DNA of 64,000 nucleotides from assembly GCF_000515315.1 (NCBI RefSeq), contig NZ_KI911562.1:2637220-2701219 (forward strand), read 5' to 3'. Below, piece by piece: positions 35,369 to 45,072 of the stretch (position 1 is its first letter; every line of letters begins with the position of its first letter). This stretch comes from Asinibacterium sp. OR53. Lineage in GTDB: Bacteria; Bacteroidota; Bacteroidia; Chitinophagales; Chitinophagaceae. The translations under genes and the position numbers were made by a program. Below the pieces are notes generated by a model. The model saw only the letters and a program-made list of their open reading frames with translations, ran no database searches and was not told the DNA's origin.

Positions 35369-35887
35369 TTACCAGTTGGAGAAAATGCGGTTAAAAATAT
35401 CATCGGTAATACTGCGAACGATCTCGTCCAGCAATCCGCTTTCGGCCTGCTGCAAAGTAAGGTTGGCCGAATAGTCGAAACTCCTGCTTACATCGAATTC
35501 TTCGGTTGTATTCTCCAGTGTCTTCCTCAATGTCATGTGAACAGTAACGGTCAACCGGTTGGTCGTAGGCTGTTGTGCGCTCACACCAACGGTCTGTGAG
35601 GGATCGTAATTGGTGATCTGTCCGTTCAGCACATAATGTGCATCGTCGCTGTTGGTGCGGGTGAGTTTGGTGCTTCCAACGATCTTTTGCTGCAGCTTAT
35701 CGGTCAGTTTCTGGCTTACCTGCGGGTTTACATAACGCGCCTTGTTTTCAATGAAGCCGATCTTGATGGTTTTGACATTGGCCGGAATGGTAGCATCTTT
35801 AAAAGAATACACCCCGCATCCGCTCATCAAAAACAACAATAACAGGCAGACAACAATTCGACTTTTAATACTATTCATCAATGTCAT
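35369..35887 (-). CDS. LptE-like LPS-assembly lipoprotein
   Basis: 172 residues (169 from the ATG at 35878). The signal SRIVVCLLLLFLMSGCGVYS ends in a lipobox with Cys; the mature part follows the Bacteroidota LptE family (YSFKDATIPANVKTIKIGFI, VSQKLTDKLQQKIVGSTKL, VTVHMTLRKTLENTTEEF). LptE plugs the LptD channel that places lipopolysaccharide in the outer leaflet. Its start overlaps the 3' end of the sigma-54 activator gene by 17 bp (8 bp for the alternative start), so translation is probably coupled. Confidence 0.88.
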   Translation of the reverse strand: MTLMNSIKSRIVVCLLLLFLMSGCGVYSFKDATIPANVKTIKIGFIENKARYVNPQVSQKLTDKLQQKIVGSTKLTRTNSDDAHYVLNGQITNYDPSQTVGVSAQQPTTNRLTVTVHMTLRKTLENTTEEFDVSRSFDYSANLTLQQAESGLLDEIVRSITDDIFNRIFSNW

Positions 35888-37157
35888 ATTCTTTCAGTTT
35901 CCGGTAAAGTGTTCTTTCGCTGATGCCCAGGTCGAGCGAGGCGTCCCTTCTCTTTCCCTTGTGTTTCTTCAGCGCTTTCACGATCAGTTCTTTTTCCTTG
36001 TCCATGATATTCAGCGATTCCTCTACTTCTTCGTGCTGATGAATACCCTCATCGTGCAGTAGTACGGGCTGTGATCCATGTGCTGATGGGTAGTAAGTTG
36101 TTGCAGCGGGACTGGCCGGCGAAGCAATTGAAGGAGAAGTGATGATGGATTGAGCCTCGCCATTGTTGTGGTATTCCTGAATAAGTGAATCCCGGGTGAA
36201 ATTAGCAGCGGCGCCTGCCAGTGAAGGGTTCTGCAATATTTCAAGGAACATTTTCTTCAGCTCCGTTACATCTTTCTTCATGTCGAAAAATAGTTTGTAC
36301 AGGATCTCTCTTTCATTGGCGAATTCACCGGTTGGTGCAGCATGTCCGGCCAACACCGGCATCCGGTTGAATTTGTCCTGGTTGGGCAGGAACCTGCTCA
36401 GTTCAACTGCCGTAATAACGGGTGATGAACTGAGTACAGATATCTGTTCCGCAATATTCTTCAATTCGCGCACATTGCCCTGCCAGGGGTGGTTAATTAA
36501 CAGGTTTTTCGCATCGTCGTCGAGTTGTACAGGTGCGGTCTTGTATTTTTCTGAAAAGTCTACCACGAATTTTCTGAAGAGTAAAGGAATGTCTTCTTTC
36601 CTGTCGCGCAATGCAGGTACCCTGATGGGGACAGTGCTCAAACGATAATAGAGGTCTTCCCTGAATCTTCCTTTTTGTGTGAACTCCAATAATTCCCTGT
36701 TGGTAGCTGCAATAACGCGCACATCGGTTTTCTGTACTTTAGATGAACCCACACGAATGAATTCACCGGTTTCCAGTACGCGTAACAGCCTGGCCTGCGT
36801 GCCCAATGGCATTTCTCCAATCTCGTCCAGGAAAATGGTGCCTCCGTTAACGGTCTCAAAATATCCTTTCCGGCTGTCTACCGCTCCCGTGAAAGCGCCT
36901 TTCTCGTGACCAAACAATTCCGAGTCGATGGTGCCCTCGGGTATAGCACCACAGTTCACCGCTATGAACGGGTTGTGTTTGCGGGCAGATAATGCGTGTA
37001 TGATCTGTGAAAATACTTCCTTACCTACGCCGCTTTCACCTACGATTAACACGGTGAGATCGGTAGCCGCTACCTGCGCCGCTGTATTCAGGGCGTAGTT
37101 GAGGGCTGGGGAGTTGCCGATAATACCGAATCTGTTTTTTATGCTTTGTAAATCCAT
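35871..37157 (-). CDS. Sigma-54-dependent activator lacking an N-terminal sensor domain
   Basis: 428 residues. The AAA+ domain begins almost at residue 1 and runs to about 250: Walker A GESGVGKE (40-47), GAFTGA loop (87-92) and Walker B GGTIFLDEIGEM (about 105-116), with the arginine-finger region LYYRLSTVPIRVPALRDRKE. A linker of about 130 residues, rich in Ala, Ser and Pro, separates it from a Fis-type helix-turn-helix (about 385-428; GKRRDASLDLGISERTLYRK). There is no receiver, PAS or GAF domain, so activity must be controlled by level or partner. It follows miaB by 6 bp and overlaps the LptE-like gene. Confidence 0.93.
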   Translation of the reverse strand: MDLQSIKNRFGIIGNSPALNYALNTAAQVAATDLTVLIVGESGVGKEVFSQIIHALSARKHNPFIAVNCGAIPEGTIDSELFGHEKGAFTGAVDSRKGYFETVNGGTIFLDEIGEMPLGTQARLLRVLETGEFIRVGSSKVQKTDVRVIAATNRELLEFTQKGRFREDLYYRLSTVPIRVPALRDRKEDIPLLFRKFVVDFSEKYKTAPVQLDDDAKNLLINHPWQGNVRELKNIAEQISVLSSSPVITAVELSRFLPNQDKFNRMPVLAGHAAPTGEFANEREILYKLFFDMKKDVTELKKMFLEILQNPSLAGAAANFTRDSLIQEYHNNGEAQSIITSPSIASPASPAATTYYPSAHGSQPVLLHDEGIHQHEEVEESLNIMDKEKELIVKALKKHKGKRRDASLDLGISERTLYRKLKEYDIDE

Positions 37158-37163
37158 AGTTTT

Positions 37164-38591
37164 TTAATTACCAACGATTTCTCCCACTAAGGTTGCCTTG
37201 GTACAATCCACCACTTTCACCATCACGTAATCAGCGGGTGTATAAGGATGGTTGCCTTTGGGGAACACGATCACTTTATTCTGACTATTCCGGCCATACC
37301 ATTGTGCATCGCTTTTCTTGCTATTGCCTTCTATCAATACTTTAAACGTTTTGCCGAGGTCGAGCTGGTTGCTTTGGCGCGATAAATTTCCCTGGAGGTC
37401 TACGATTTCCTGTAACCTTCTTTTCTTCACTGCTTCGGGAATATCGTCTGTATAACGCCTGGCAGCCAATGTGCCGGGTCTCTCGCTGTAGAAGTACATA
37501 TAGCTCATATCGAATCGGCCGTACTCCATAATGCTTAGGGTGTCCTGGTGATCTTCTTCCGTTTCGGTACAGAAACCGGCAATGATATCGGAACTGATAC
37601 CACAATCGGGGATGATCTCGCGGATACGATCCACTTTGGCTTTATACCATTCGCGTGTATAAGTACGGTTCATCAACTGCAAGATCCTCGTGCTGCCGCT
37701 CTGTACGGGCAGATGGATATAATTGCAGATGTTCTCATATTTTGCAATGGTGTACAATACTTCGTCGGTAATATCTTTCGGATGTGAAGTGCTGAAACGT
37801 ACACGCAGATCGGGACTGATCAGCGCCACTTTTTCAAGCAGCCTGGCAAATGTTATAGTCTCATCTTTTGCTTCATCGATCCAATAATAACTATCTACGT
37901 TCTGTCCGAGCAGCGTAATCTCTTTATAGCCTTTGTTGAACAGATCCTGCGACTCGGCCACGATAGAAACGGCATCGCGGCTGCGCTCCCTGCCACGTGT
38001 AAATGGTACTACACAGAAGCTGCACATATTATTACATCCCCGCATGATCGATACGAAAGCGTTGATGCCATTGCTGTCGATACGGATAGGGGAGATATCG
38101 GCATAAGTCTCTTCACGGCTCAGCAAAACATTCACTGCTTTCTGTCCGGTTTCTGCTTCGGAGATCAGCGAGGGGAGACTTCGATAAGCATCTGGACCTA
38201 CTACCATGTCTACCAGTTTTTCTTCTTCCAGTAATTGAGATTTCAAACGCTCGGCCATACAACCCAGTACGCCAATGAGCATGCCCTTGCGTTTTCCCTT
38301 GAGTTTCCTGAATTCATGCAGGCGTTTGCGAACGGTTTGTTCCGCTTTTTCCCTGATAGAACAGGTATTCACCAGTATCAGGTCGGCCTCTTCTGCCAGC
38401 CGGGTTGCGCCGAATCCTTCCTGGTTCAATATGGAAGCTACCACTTCACTGTCGGCAAAATTCATGGCACATCCATAACTTTCTATATAGAAACGTTTCC
38501 GGTACTGATTGGGGTCGTTTTCAAAAGGCTTCAAGGCTTCACCCTGGCGACTTTCATCATGTTCTTTTCCTGCTATAGCCAGCATTTCCAT
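37164..38591 (-). CDS. miaB: tRNA-2-methylthio-N6-dimethylallyladenosine synthase MiaB
   Basis: 475 residues. The N-terminal UPF0004 cluster domain has [17 protein letters not shown] and [12 protein letters not shown], the radical-SAM motif CNNMCSFC is near 185-192, followed by [12 protein letters not shown], and the C-terminal TRAM domain covers about 405-475. It adds the methylthio group to i6A37 of tRNAs reading UNN codons, using two iron-sulfur clusters. The first about 30 residues ([20 protein letters not shown]) are a non-conserved extension. It heads the run miaB, sigma-54 activator, lptE-like, TPR, secG. Confidence 0.95.
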   Translation of the reverse strand: MEMLAIAGKEHDESRQGEALKPFENDPNQYRKRFYIESYGCAMNFADSEVVASILNQEGFGATRLAEEADLILVNTCSIREKAEQTVRKRLHEFRKLKGKRKGMLIGVLGCMAERLKSQLLEEEKLVDMVVGPDAYRSLPSLISEAETGQKAVNVLLSREETYADISPIRIDSNGINAFVSIMRGCNNMCSFCVVPFTRGRERSRDAVSIVAESQDLFNKGYKEITLLGQNVDSYYWIDEAKDETITFARLLEKVALISPDLRVRFSTSHPKDITDEVLYTIAKYENICNYIHLPVQSGSTRILQLMNRTYTREWYKAKVDRIREIIPDCGISSDIIAGFCTETEEDHQDTLSIMEYGRFDMSYMYFYSERPGTLAARRYTDDIPEAVKKRRLQEIVDLQGNLSRQSNQLDLGKTFKVLIEGNSKKSDAQWYGRNSQNKVIVFPKGNHPYTPADYVMVKVVDCTKATLVGEIVGN

Positions 38592-38659
38592 GCGTTTGAA
38601 AATTTAGAGGGCAAAACTACGTAAAATTCCCTTGTTTATGCCAGTTTGTCAGCACCCGA

Positions 38660-38689
38660 TTTGATGAATGGTGTCATTCCTTATTTTTA
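38660..38689 (+). promoter_or_regulatory. Bacteroidota-type promoter of the DUF3078 gene
   Basis: TTTG (38660-38663), an 18-base spacer and TATTTTTA (38682-38689) match the TTTG / TAnnTTTG consensus with one mismatch. Start of transcription is expected near 38695, giving a leader of about 19 bases before the ATG at 38714. Confidence 0.5.
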
Positions 38690-38713
38690 CGCATAAATCA
38701 GCATTTACAATCG

Positions 38714-39772
38714 ATGAATAAATGTATTCTATTGGCTATAATGGCCATTGGTATTCAATTTGGGCAGGCACAGGATGTATTGAACAAGATAAAGGCCGAG
38801 ACCGCCAGGACGATCAAAAAAGAGACAGATACCACCAAATGGGACTGGAAAAGAGGTGGGTTGTTAAGTTTTAACATTTCTCAAGGATCATTGAGTAACT
38901 GGTCGGCTGGTGGCGACAATTTCTCTCTCGCGGCAAGTGGTTATTTCAACTATTTTTTCTATCATAAAAAGAGGCGCTATACCTGGGATAATAACCTGGA
39001 TGTGAACATGGGCTACGTGCAGACCACCAGTCTGAGTGGCCGCAAGAACGACGACCGCATCGATTTCCTGAGTAAGTATGGTTATAAGATAGACAGCGTG
39101 GGAAAAGTATATGTGTCTACCTTGTTCAATTTCCGGTCACAGTTTTTCGACGGGTTCAGTTACAACAATAATGTACCAACGCTGTCGTCTTCTTTTTTGT
39201 CGCCGGCTTATATCATATTGTCGTTGGGTATGGATTATAAACCCAGTGATAAATTCTCGCTTTTCCTTTCTCCGCTTACATCGCGTATGACCATCATTGC
39301 ACACGATTCGCTGGCCAGAAAAGGACTATATGGTGTACCGCCCGGATCGCATAGCATTAACCAGATCGGTGCATTTGCCACCATCAATTATATGACATCG
39401 ATTGGTAAAAACGTGGGTTATAAAGGGAGGCTCGACCTGTTTTCGAACTATGCCGATCAGCCGCAGAATGTGGATTTTTTCATGACGAACATGTTTTCTT
39501 TCCGCATCAATAAAGCGTTCACCGCCACTTATAACTTAGACATGATCTACGACGATAATGTGCGGTTATTCGGAGCCAATAAAAATTCACCCGGGTTGCA
39601 GTTGAAAAGCCTGATCGGCATCGGCTTCCAGCATCCGCTGGCAGTGAGGAAAGCCGTTCGTCAACCCAAACTGTTGCCGCCGCCACCGCTTCCTCCGATT
39701 ATACCGGTGATCGACAGTGTGCAGCAGGTAGTGAAAAGGGCGGTCAGGCTATCACCTTCAAAAGGTGCTTGA
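38714..39772 (+). CDS. DUF3078 family exported protein
   Basis: 352 residues with a signal peptide (MNKCILLAIMAIGIQFGQAQ). The family start WDWKRGGLLSFNISQGSLSN, then WSAGGDNFSLAASGYFNYFF and IDFLSKYGYK, is clear. Alternating aromatic strands throughout suggest an outer-membrane beta-barrel, ended by a proline-rich stretch (LLPPPPLPPIIPVI) and a basic tail. The family is common in Bacteroidota and uncharacterised. Its last 29 bp overlap the convergent purK gene. Confidence 0.88.
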   Translation: MNKCILLAIMAIGIQFGQAQDVLNKIKAETARTIKKETDTTKWDWKRGGLLSFNISQGSLSNWSAGGDNFSLAASGYFNYFFYHKKRRYTWDNNLDVNMGYVQTTSLSGRKNDDRIDFLSKYGYKIDSVGKVYVSTLFNFRSQFFDGFSYNNNVPTLSSSFLSPAYIILSLGMDYKPSDKFSLFLSPLTSRMTIIAHDSLARKGLYGVPPGSHSINQIGAFATINYMTSIGKNVGYKGRLDLFSNYADQPQNVDFFMTNMFSFRINKAFTATYNLDMIYDDNVRLFGANKNSPGLQLKSLIGIGFQHPLAVRKAVRQPKLLPPPPLPPIIPVIDSVQQVVKRAVRLSPSKGA

Positions 39773-40862
39773 TCTTATTGGCCTGGTAAGCCAGGTCCTG
39801 GTAGTCTTTACTGATGATGGTTACATGTCCCATTTTGCGACCGGGTTTGGTTTCTGTTTTACCATAGAGATGAACAAACACATTGTCGGTCTTCAATACA
39901 TCTTCGAGGTTTTCATATTTGGCTTCCCCGGTATAACCTTCAGCGCCCAGCAGGTTCACGATGGCTGAAGGCAGAATGGGATCGGTATTGCCCAGCGGGT
40001 AATTGAGTATGATTCGCCACAACATATCGTATTGGCTGCTGTAATTGGCTTCGATGGTATGATGGCCGCTGTTGTGGACACGGGGCGCCGTTTCATTCAC
40101 GAGCACTTCCTGGTTTTTATCAACGAACAATTCAACGGCAAACAATCCGGGACTGTTCAGGTGTTTTACTACTTTCAGTGCAATGGCTTCTGCTTTCCAC
40201 AATACCTGTTCGGGAAGAATAGCCGGACTCAGCTGGTAATCCAGCAGGTTCAGCACGGGGTCGAATATCATTTCAGCAGGAGGGTAGAGGGTTGCTTCGC
40301 CCTGGTTACTCATGGCTACGATCACAGCGATTTCTTTGTGAATGGGAACCATTTTTTCCAACACAGCGGGTACATCGAAGCCCAGGTCAATGTCTTTGTG
40401 CTCTTTCAGTACTTGCACTCCTTTGCCGTCATAGCCACCTTCTCCGGTTTTGTGAACAGCCGGCAGGAAAGAAAGATGTTCCTGCAATTCGTTCCTGGCT
40501 TCTGTGATAATGAATTCTGAAGTAGGTATATCGTGCTGGCGGTAGAAAGCTTTTTGTGTGATCTTGTTTTTGATGGTACGGATTGCTGAAGGCCTGGGAT
40601 ATACATGTACGCCTTCGGCTTCTAATTTCTCAAGCGCCTCCACATTAACGGATTCGATTTCTATGGTGATGGCATCCAGGCCTTTTCCAAAACGATATAC
40701 GGTGTCAAAATCAGTAATATCGCCCTGTACAAAATGATGGCATAAATGCGCTGCAGGACAATCGCTTTCTTTATCCAGTACCGATGTCTCCACCACATAA
40801 TTGGCCGAAGCCTGTAATAACATCCTGCCCAACTGGCCACCGCCGAGAATACCTACTTTCAT
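39744..40862 (-). CDS. purK: 5-(carboxyamino)imidazole ribonucleotide synthase
   Basis: 372 residues with the ATP-grasp fold. The N-terminal domain opens VGILGGGQLGRMLLQASANY; the central domain has VHKTGEGGYDGKGVQVLK and the FAVELFVDKNQEVLVNETAP segment with metal-binding acids; the C-terminal part has GHTIEANYSSQYDMLWR in the form HNSGHHTIEANYSSQ. It carboxylates AIR to N5-CAIR with ATP and bicarbonate in purine synthesis. purE is not in this window. The 3' end overlaps the DUF3078 gene. Confidence 0.95.
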   Translation of the reverse strand: MKVGILGGGQLGRMLLQASANYVVETSVLDKESDCPAAHLCHHFVQGDITDFDTVYRFGKGLDAITIEIESVNVEALEKLEAEGVHVYPRPSAIRTIKNKITQKAFYRQHDIPTSEFIITEARNELQEHLSFLPAVHKTGEGGYDGKGVQVLKEHKDIDLGFDVPAVLEKMVPIHKEIAVIVAMSNQGEATLYPPAEMIFDPVLNLLDYQLSPAILPEQVLWKAEAIALKVVKHLNSPGLFAVELFVDKNQEVLVNETAPRVHNSGHHTIEANYSSQYDMLWRIILNYPLGNTDPILPSAIVNLLGAEGYTGEAKYENLEDVLKTDNVFVHLYGKTETKPGRKMGHVTIISKDYQDLAYQANKIKHLLKVIA

Positions 40863-40895
40863 ACAGTTTGATTAGAGGGCAAAGGTAGGAGGAAA

Positions 40896-40960
40896 TTAGA
40901 TGTTAGTTGTCAGTTGTAAGATGTCAGAGCTATTTCTAACAAGTCACAACTAACATCTAA
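40896..40960. repeat. 15-bp inverted repeat between Nudix stop and purK start
   Basis: TTAGATGTTAGTTGT (40896-40910) and ACAACTAACATCTAA (40946-40960) are exact reverse complements. The loop holds further partial copies of GTTGTCAG. The element starts four bases from the Nudix stop and lies upstream of purK. It lacks a T-run, so it is either a weak terminator or a mobile palindromic repeat. Confidence 0.65.
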
Positions 40961-40963
40961 CAA

Positions 40964-41380
40964 CTATTTCTTTATCGCTTCCCTGACTACCTCTACGATA
41001 TTAGGATAACTATCGTTCAAGCAGGCTTCCAATTCGGTGCCTTGCACCCAACGGATATCCGTAATGTCTTCTTCCGTTTGCGGTGTCAATGGCTGGTTGC
41101 CGGCAGCATGCATACGGAACCAATGGGTTTCTTTGATGACGTTATTGTTTAAATGAAGATCGAAATAATGATGATAACCCATGGATATGAGCTCTTCACG
41201 TATTACTGCTGCGAGGCCGGTTTCTTCTTTCACTTCTCTCAGCGCGCAGTCTTCAATCGTTTCTCCTTCGTCGAGCTTGCCTTTGGGAAGATCCCATTTG
41301 CCACGCCTGAAGATCATGAGTAAGGCACCTGCCTCATTAAAGACCAGTCCGCCGCCCGCTATGATTTTTATCGGTTCCAT
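40964..41380 (-). CDS. Nudix hydrolase
   Basis: 138 residues. The Nudix box (GX5EX7REUXEEXGU) is GKLDEGETIEDCALREVKEE followed by TGLA, at about residues 35-58, with all catalytic Glu residues present. It opens IKIIAGGGLVFNEAGALLMI, typical of the small diadenosine/nucleotide-sugar or MutT-like hydrolases; the substrate cannot be told. It lies upstream of purK on the same strand, with the inverted repeat between. Confidence 0.9.
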   Translation of the reverse strand: MEPIKIIAGGGLVFNEAGALLMIFRRGKWDLPKGKLDEGETIEDCALREVKEETGLAAVIREELISMGYHHYFDLHLNNNVIKETHWFRMHAAGNQPLTPQTEEDITDIRWVQGTELEACLNDSYPNIVEVVREAIKK

Positions 41381-41548
41381 TCCCCAAAAATAAATACGGC
41401 CGGTTTAAACGGCCAACTTGTTTTAACAACTGGTTCATACCAACTTATTGGTAGATGAAAATACCGTGGTAATGGTATTCCTGCTCAGTCTGCTGCCAAT
41501 TATTTTTACTATCAACATTCATTCATTCATCGACACAAACAAATACCT

Positions 41549-42301
41549 ATGAAGCAGCTTATCAGTTTTTGTGCTTTTATTGCCGCTGTTTCGGCTTTAT
41601 TGTTGATTGGCAATAGCTGCAGCAAATCATCCGGCAACAATTCGTCGGGACCGGGAAATAATACTTCCGGAACCACTGCCCAGGCGGCCTACGATAACCA
41701 GAGTGGTGGTATTTATAAAGGCACGCTGACGGGCTCAAGTGGTTATTTTGTAGTTAACCTGCAGGCTGCTCAACCTTATGTGGTTTACCAATGGACTGAT
41801 CCGGCCAGTGCTTCTGATAGTTTACCCGCCGCTTCATTGGGTAACTGGCAAAGTGGCCAGGCGCTTTCCAAAGCATTGTTTACCGGTACCAGCGGGGCGA
41901 AGATATGGTTCTCTGTAGGTGCTACCGGCGGCAATCCTTCGATAGATTCTGTGTATTTTCCCAGCCACCAGGGGCCGGTATATGCAGCCATTGCAAAAGA
42001 AACATCTTCGAATCCAGTGAGAGTGTACCAGGGTTCAGCCACGCCGGTAAGCAGCAATGGAGGAAAATGTGTGAACGCTGTTGTGAATATATGGACAGCC
42101 GGCAGCTCAGCTATGGGCACATACCTCACCACTACTGGTGAGCATGGAGCAGGTACAGGAACTGTTAGCGGTAATCAGGTCCAGATAAGTATGGGAGGTG
42201 AGTCAGGTTCTCTTAGCATCAGTAGTGATGCAAGTTCTATAACAGGCGGTGTAGGGGGTAGTACCTGTTCCCATAACATTTCATTGAAACGGATCTTCTG
42301 A
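41549..42301 (+). CDS. Secreted lipoprotein, Ser/Gly-rich, unknown function
   Basis: 250 residues. A signal with lipobox ends at C24 (ALLLIGNSCSKSSG), followed by a Ser/Gly/Asn linker (SSGPGNNTSGTTAQA). The rest is beta-rich with Gly-Ser turns (GGIYKGTLTGSSGYFVVNLQ; GEHGAGTGTVSGNQVQISMG) and two or three cysteines near the end. It shows no catalytic motif. Probably exposed on the outer membrane. It is a single gene closed by a hairpin at 42315. Confidence 0.7.
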   Translation: MKQLISFCAFIAAVSALLLIGNSCSKSSGNNSSGPGNNTSGTTAQAAYDNQSGGIYKGTLTGSSGYFVVNLQAAQPYVVYQWTDPASASDSLPAASLGNWQSGQALSKALFTGTSGAKIWFSVGATGGNPSIDSVYFPSHQGPVYAAIAKETSSNPVRVYQGSATPVSSNGGKCVNAVVNIWTAGSSAMGTYLTTTGEHGAGTGTVSGNQVQISMGGESGSLSISSDASSITGGVGGSTCSHNISLKRIF

Positions 42302-42314
42302 GGGGAGGATACGT

Positions 42315-42385
42315 AAGCCAGTTGCATTTCCTGTTTATGTTGTGCCCAACACACATAGCAGGTACATGCACTGGCTTTTACTTTT
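42315..42385 (+). terminator. Long imperfect hairpin terminator
   Basis: AAGCCAGT (42315-42322) pairs with ACTGGCTT (42370-42377), and the adjoining GCAT/ATGC and CCTG/CAGG segments extend the stem. TTTTACTTTT follows. It lies 14 bp after the stop of the lipoprotein gene. Confidence 0.6.
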
Positions 42386-42406
42386 AAACAAACCGGTTCG
42401 GATGAT

Positions 42407-43069
42407 TCATAGCCTGATCAGGCCCTGATTGGAAGCGAAACGCAATAAACCCGCCAGGTTGCGTGCTTTGGTTTTAAGCATCATATTCTTGCGATGGGTT
42501 TCCACCGTTCTGTAACTGATGTGCAGCGCTTCGGCTATTTTTTCATTGGTATATTCTTTCGCCAAAAGTTGTACGATCTCTTTTTCGCGCTCTGTAAATG
42601 TTACGGGCTCTTCTGCAGTTTCCTTTTTTTGTTCTTTATAGCTATCGATGATGCGGTTGCTGACTGCTTCGCTAAAGAAAAACTGTCCGCTCATAACACG
42701 GTTGATACCTTCTACCAACTCGTGCCGGGTGCAGCTTTTTAACAGATATCCAGCTATGCCTGCCTGTACCATTTCGGCAATGATCTCTTCTTCGTCGTGC
42801 GTGGTGAGAATGAGGATCTTTATCTGTGGCTTGTGTTGTTGTATCCATCGCGTCAACTCCATGCCATCCGGCCTGGGCATGCTGATATCGATCAGGCATA
42901 CGTCCACTTCCGTTTTGTTGAGCCAATCAATTACCTGTTCGCCGTTTTCCGCTGTTGCCGCGATCTCGAAATTGGGTTCTGTTCTAAGTAATGAAACCAA
43001 ACCGTCGAGTAGTACCCGGTGATCGTCGGCAATCAATAGTTGTATCCTTTTCGATGCCACTGCTTTCAT
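42407..43069 (-). CDS. NarL/LuxR-type response regulator
   Basis: 220 residues. Receiver domain 1-125 with LLIADDHRVLLDGL, phospho-acceptor D61 (CLIDISMPRPDG), ILILTTHDEEE and GYLLKSC; C-terminal LuxR helix-turn-helix about 152-215 (FTEREKEIVQLLAKEYTNEK, LHISYRTVETHRKNMM). It follows the TPR histidine kinase by 63 bp on the same strand and is surely its partner. Targets are unknown. Confidence 0.94.
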   Translation of the reverse strand: MKAVASKRIQLLIADDHRVLLDGLVSLLRTEPNFEIAATAENGEQVIDWLNKTEVDVCLIDISMPRPDGMELTRWIQQHKPQIKILILTTHDEEEIIAEMVQAGIAGYLLKSCTRHELVEGINRVMSGQFFFSEAVSNRIIDSYKEQKKETAEEPVTFTEREKEIVQLLAKEYTNEKIAEALHISYRTVETHRKNMMLKTKARNLAGLLRFASNQGLIRL

Positions 43070-43132
43070 ATACGTAAATCTAAAGGCTGCGCCGCTGTTT
43101 CACAATACCAATATTCCGGTAGCAACCCGGTA

Positions 43133-44983
43133 TCAGGTGTATGGAATTTCAATGATGATGGTGGTTCCCATGCCAGGCTGGCTGTCAATGTCAATGGTTC
43201 CGCGCATGTTTTTGGTGCGCGACTGCATATTGTTGAGTCCGTTTCCCACCGTATTTTCACGCACCGCATCAAAGCCACGGCCATCGTCTTCAATGGTAAT
43301 ATTGATATGGCGCTCATAACGAACCAATTGCACTGTTGCGTTCCTGGCGTGTGCATGCTTTACAATGTTGTTCATGGCTTCCAGCACCACCTGGTAAATA
43401 CCCAGCTCTACTGTTTCATGTAGTCGTTCTGTGAACCCGTATGTGGTGTAATTGATGTGTATGACCGATTGATGACTGATCCGGTTGAACAGGCTTTGTA
43501 GTGCGGCGATCACGCCCAGTCGCGATAAGGTAGCCGGCATGATATTATAAGCGATGTTCTTCATTTCCTGCATGGCTTCATCGAGTAATACCAGTACTTC
43601 TTTCAGGTTTTCTTTTTCCTGACCAGGCATGGTGCCTGTTTCTTCTACGGCCGACAGTTTGAGTTTGGTGGCCGATAAGAGCGAACCCAATGTGTCGTGC
43701 AGGTCATCGGCAATTCTTTTTCTTTCCCTGTCGGCCGCTGCAATGGTAGTGCGCAGATTTTCCTGCTGCTGCATGTTCAATGCGGCCTGGAAATGATTCC
43801 TTTGTCGCAGGCTATACCATTTGTAGAGCAGCCATGCGATCAGGATACTGGCACAAGCGATGCCAATACTGAGGTCTTTCCATAGCTTCTGCCGGTTCAG
43901 TGCAGCGTCCTGTAGCCGTTGCTGGGCTTCCATCTTGTAACGGTTCTCTTTTTCCAGCAGTACACGTTGGTTGTTTTCGGCCACGATGCTATCCCTTACC
44001 TGGGTAAAACGAAGATGATAAGCATAAGCGCTGTCGTAATTGCGCAATGAGGCAAAAGCAATAGACAATTGCTCATAGGCATCCTGCAAACATTCCATAT
44101 AGATCAGTTCCTGGGAAATGGACAATCCTTTTCTCAAAAGGGAAAGCGCTTGCGGATACTGTTTCAGGCGGTTATAAATGGTGCCTCCATTTACATAATA
44201 ACGCGCCAGGTCGTAACGGTTGATCCATCGGATGTATTGTTCGCTGATGTGGAGCGCAGCAAGACTGTATTGCAGTGAATGTGGCAGGTCGTTCATTTGC
44301 GCATAGACTTCAGCCAGCTTGTTGTCGGCATATGCCAGTTGCTCATTTTTATTGGCGTTGAGTACTACTTGGGAGTCATCGAAAACAGCTATGGCTTTAT
44401 GAATGTATGAGATGGCATTGGCATAATTCTTTTCCAGAATTGTGAGGTCGGCCAGGTAAAAGAGCCCTTTTGCCTCCAGTGATTTGTCGTGCAGCTCATC
44501 GGCCAGCTTCAGGAAATCGATAAAATATTGTTTGGCGACTTCCAGCTTACCTTGCTTCATCAGTATATAGCCGATCACTCCTTTAAAATGAGCGATCCGT
44601 TCGGGGTTGTTGAGGGCTTCGGCCCTGGCCAGTCCATCAACCGAAATTTCCATAGCGCCGGTATAATTGCCCAGCAGGAAAAAATCGTTATTCAGTGCTG
44701 GCCTGAAATCATGCAATTCCAAATAATACTGGCGCCGGGAAACGGCCAGTTTCAACCCCTCTTTGAAATACAGGATGGCTGAGTCGTATCGCCTGGCGAG
44801 ATGAAAAGCCACTCCTGTGTTCCGCAATGCTATAAGCGCCCCACCGGTATCTTTCTGAATCCAGGTCTGGAGCAAAACCTTTTTAGCATGCCCAATGGCG
44901 GCATCGCTGCCTGCAGGTTGCTGGGCTAAAATGCCGTTGACCAAAGCAATGGCTAAAACCAGGCTTGCGGTTTTAAGATTCAA
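43133..44983 (-). CDS. TPR-containing sensor histidine kinase, HisKA_3 type
   Basis: 616 residues. A signal-like start (TASLVLAIALVNGILAQQPA) is followed by periplasmic TPR hairpins (about 45-330), a coiled coil, and one membrane helix (LSIGIACASILIAWLLYKWY, about 373-392). The kinase has the NarX-type H-box ADDLHDTLGSLLSAT (phospho-His about 427) and an ATPase with NNIVKHAHARNATV, IEDDGRGFD and GNGLNNMQSR. It phosphorylates the adjacent NarL-type regulator. The spacing of 63 bp suggests cotranscription. The input signal is unknown. Confidence 0.93.
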   Translation of the reverse strand: MNLKTASLVLAIALVNGILAQQPAGSDAAIGHAKKVLLQTWIQKDTGGALIALRNTGVAFHLARRYDSAILYFKEGLKLAVSRRQYYLELHDFRPALNNDFFLLGNYTGAMEISVDGLARAEALNNPERIAHFKGVIGYILMKQGKLEVAKQYFIDFLKLADELHDKSLEAKGLFYLADLTILEKNYANAISYIHKAIAVFDDSQVVLNANKNEQLAYADNKLAEVYAQMNDLPHSLQYSLAALHISEQYIRWINRYDLARYYVNGGTIYNRLKQYPQALSLLRKGLSISQELIYMECLQDAYEQLSIAFASLRNYDSAYAYHLRFTQVRDSIVAENNQRVLLEKENRYKMEAQQRLQDAALNRQKLWKDLSIGIACASILIAWLLYKWYSLRQRNHFQAALNMQQQENLRTTIAAADRERKRIADDLHDTLGSLLSATKLKLSAVEETGTMPGQEKENLKEVLVLLDEAMQEMKNIAYNIMPATLSRLGVIAALQSLFNRISHQSVIHINYTTYGFTERLHETVELGIYQVVLEAMNNIVKHAHARNATVQLVRYERHINITIEDDGRGFDAVRENTVGNGLNNMQSRTKNMRGTIDIDSQPGMGTTIIIEIPYT

Positions 44984-45072
44984 TACAGGAAAAGATTTTT
45001 GAAAAGTTACGATTAGTTTTATCCTGTCACGTATTTTTAGCCTTATTTATCATTCATCAATTCTCAATAACC

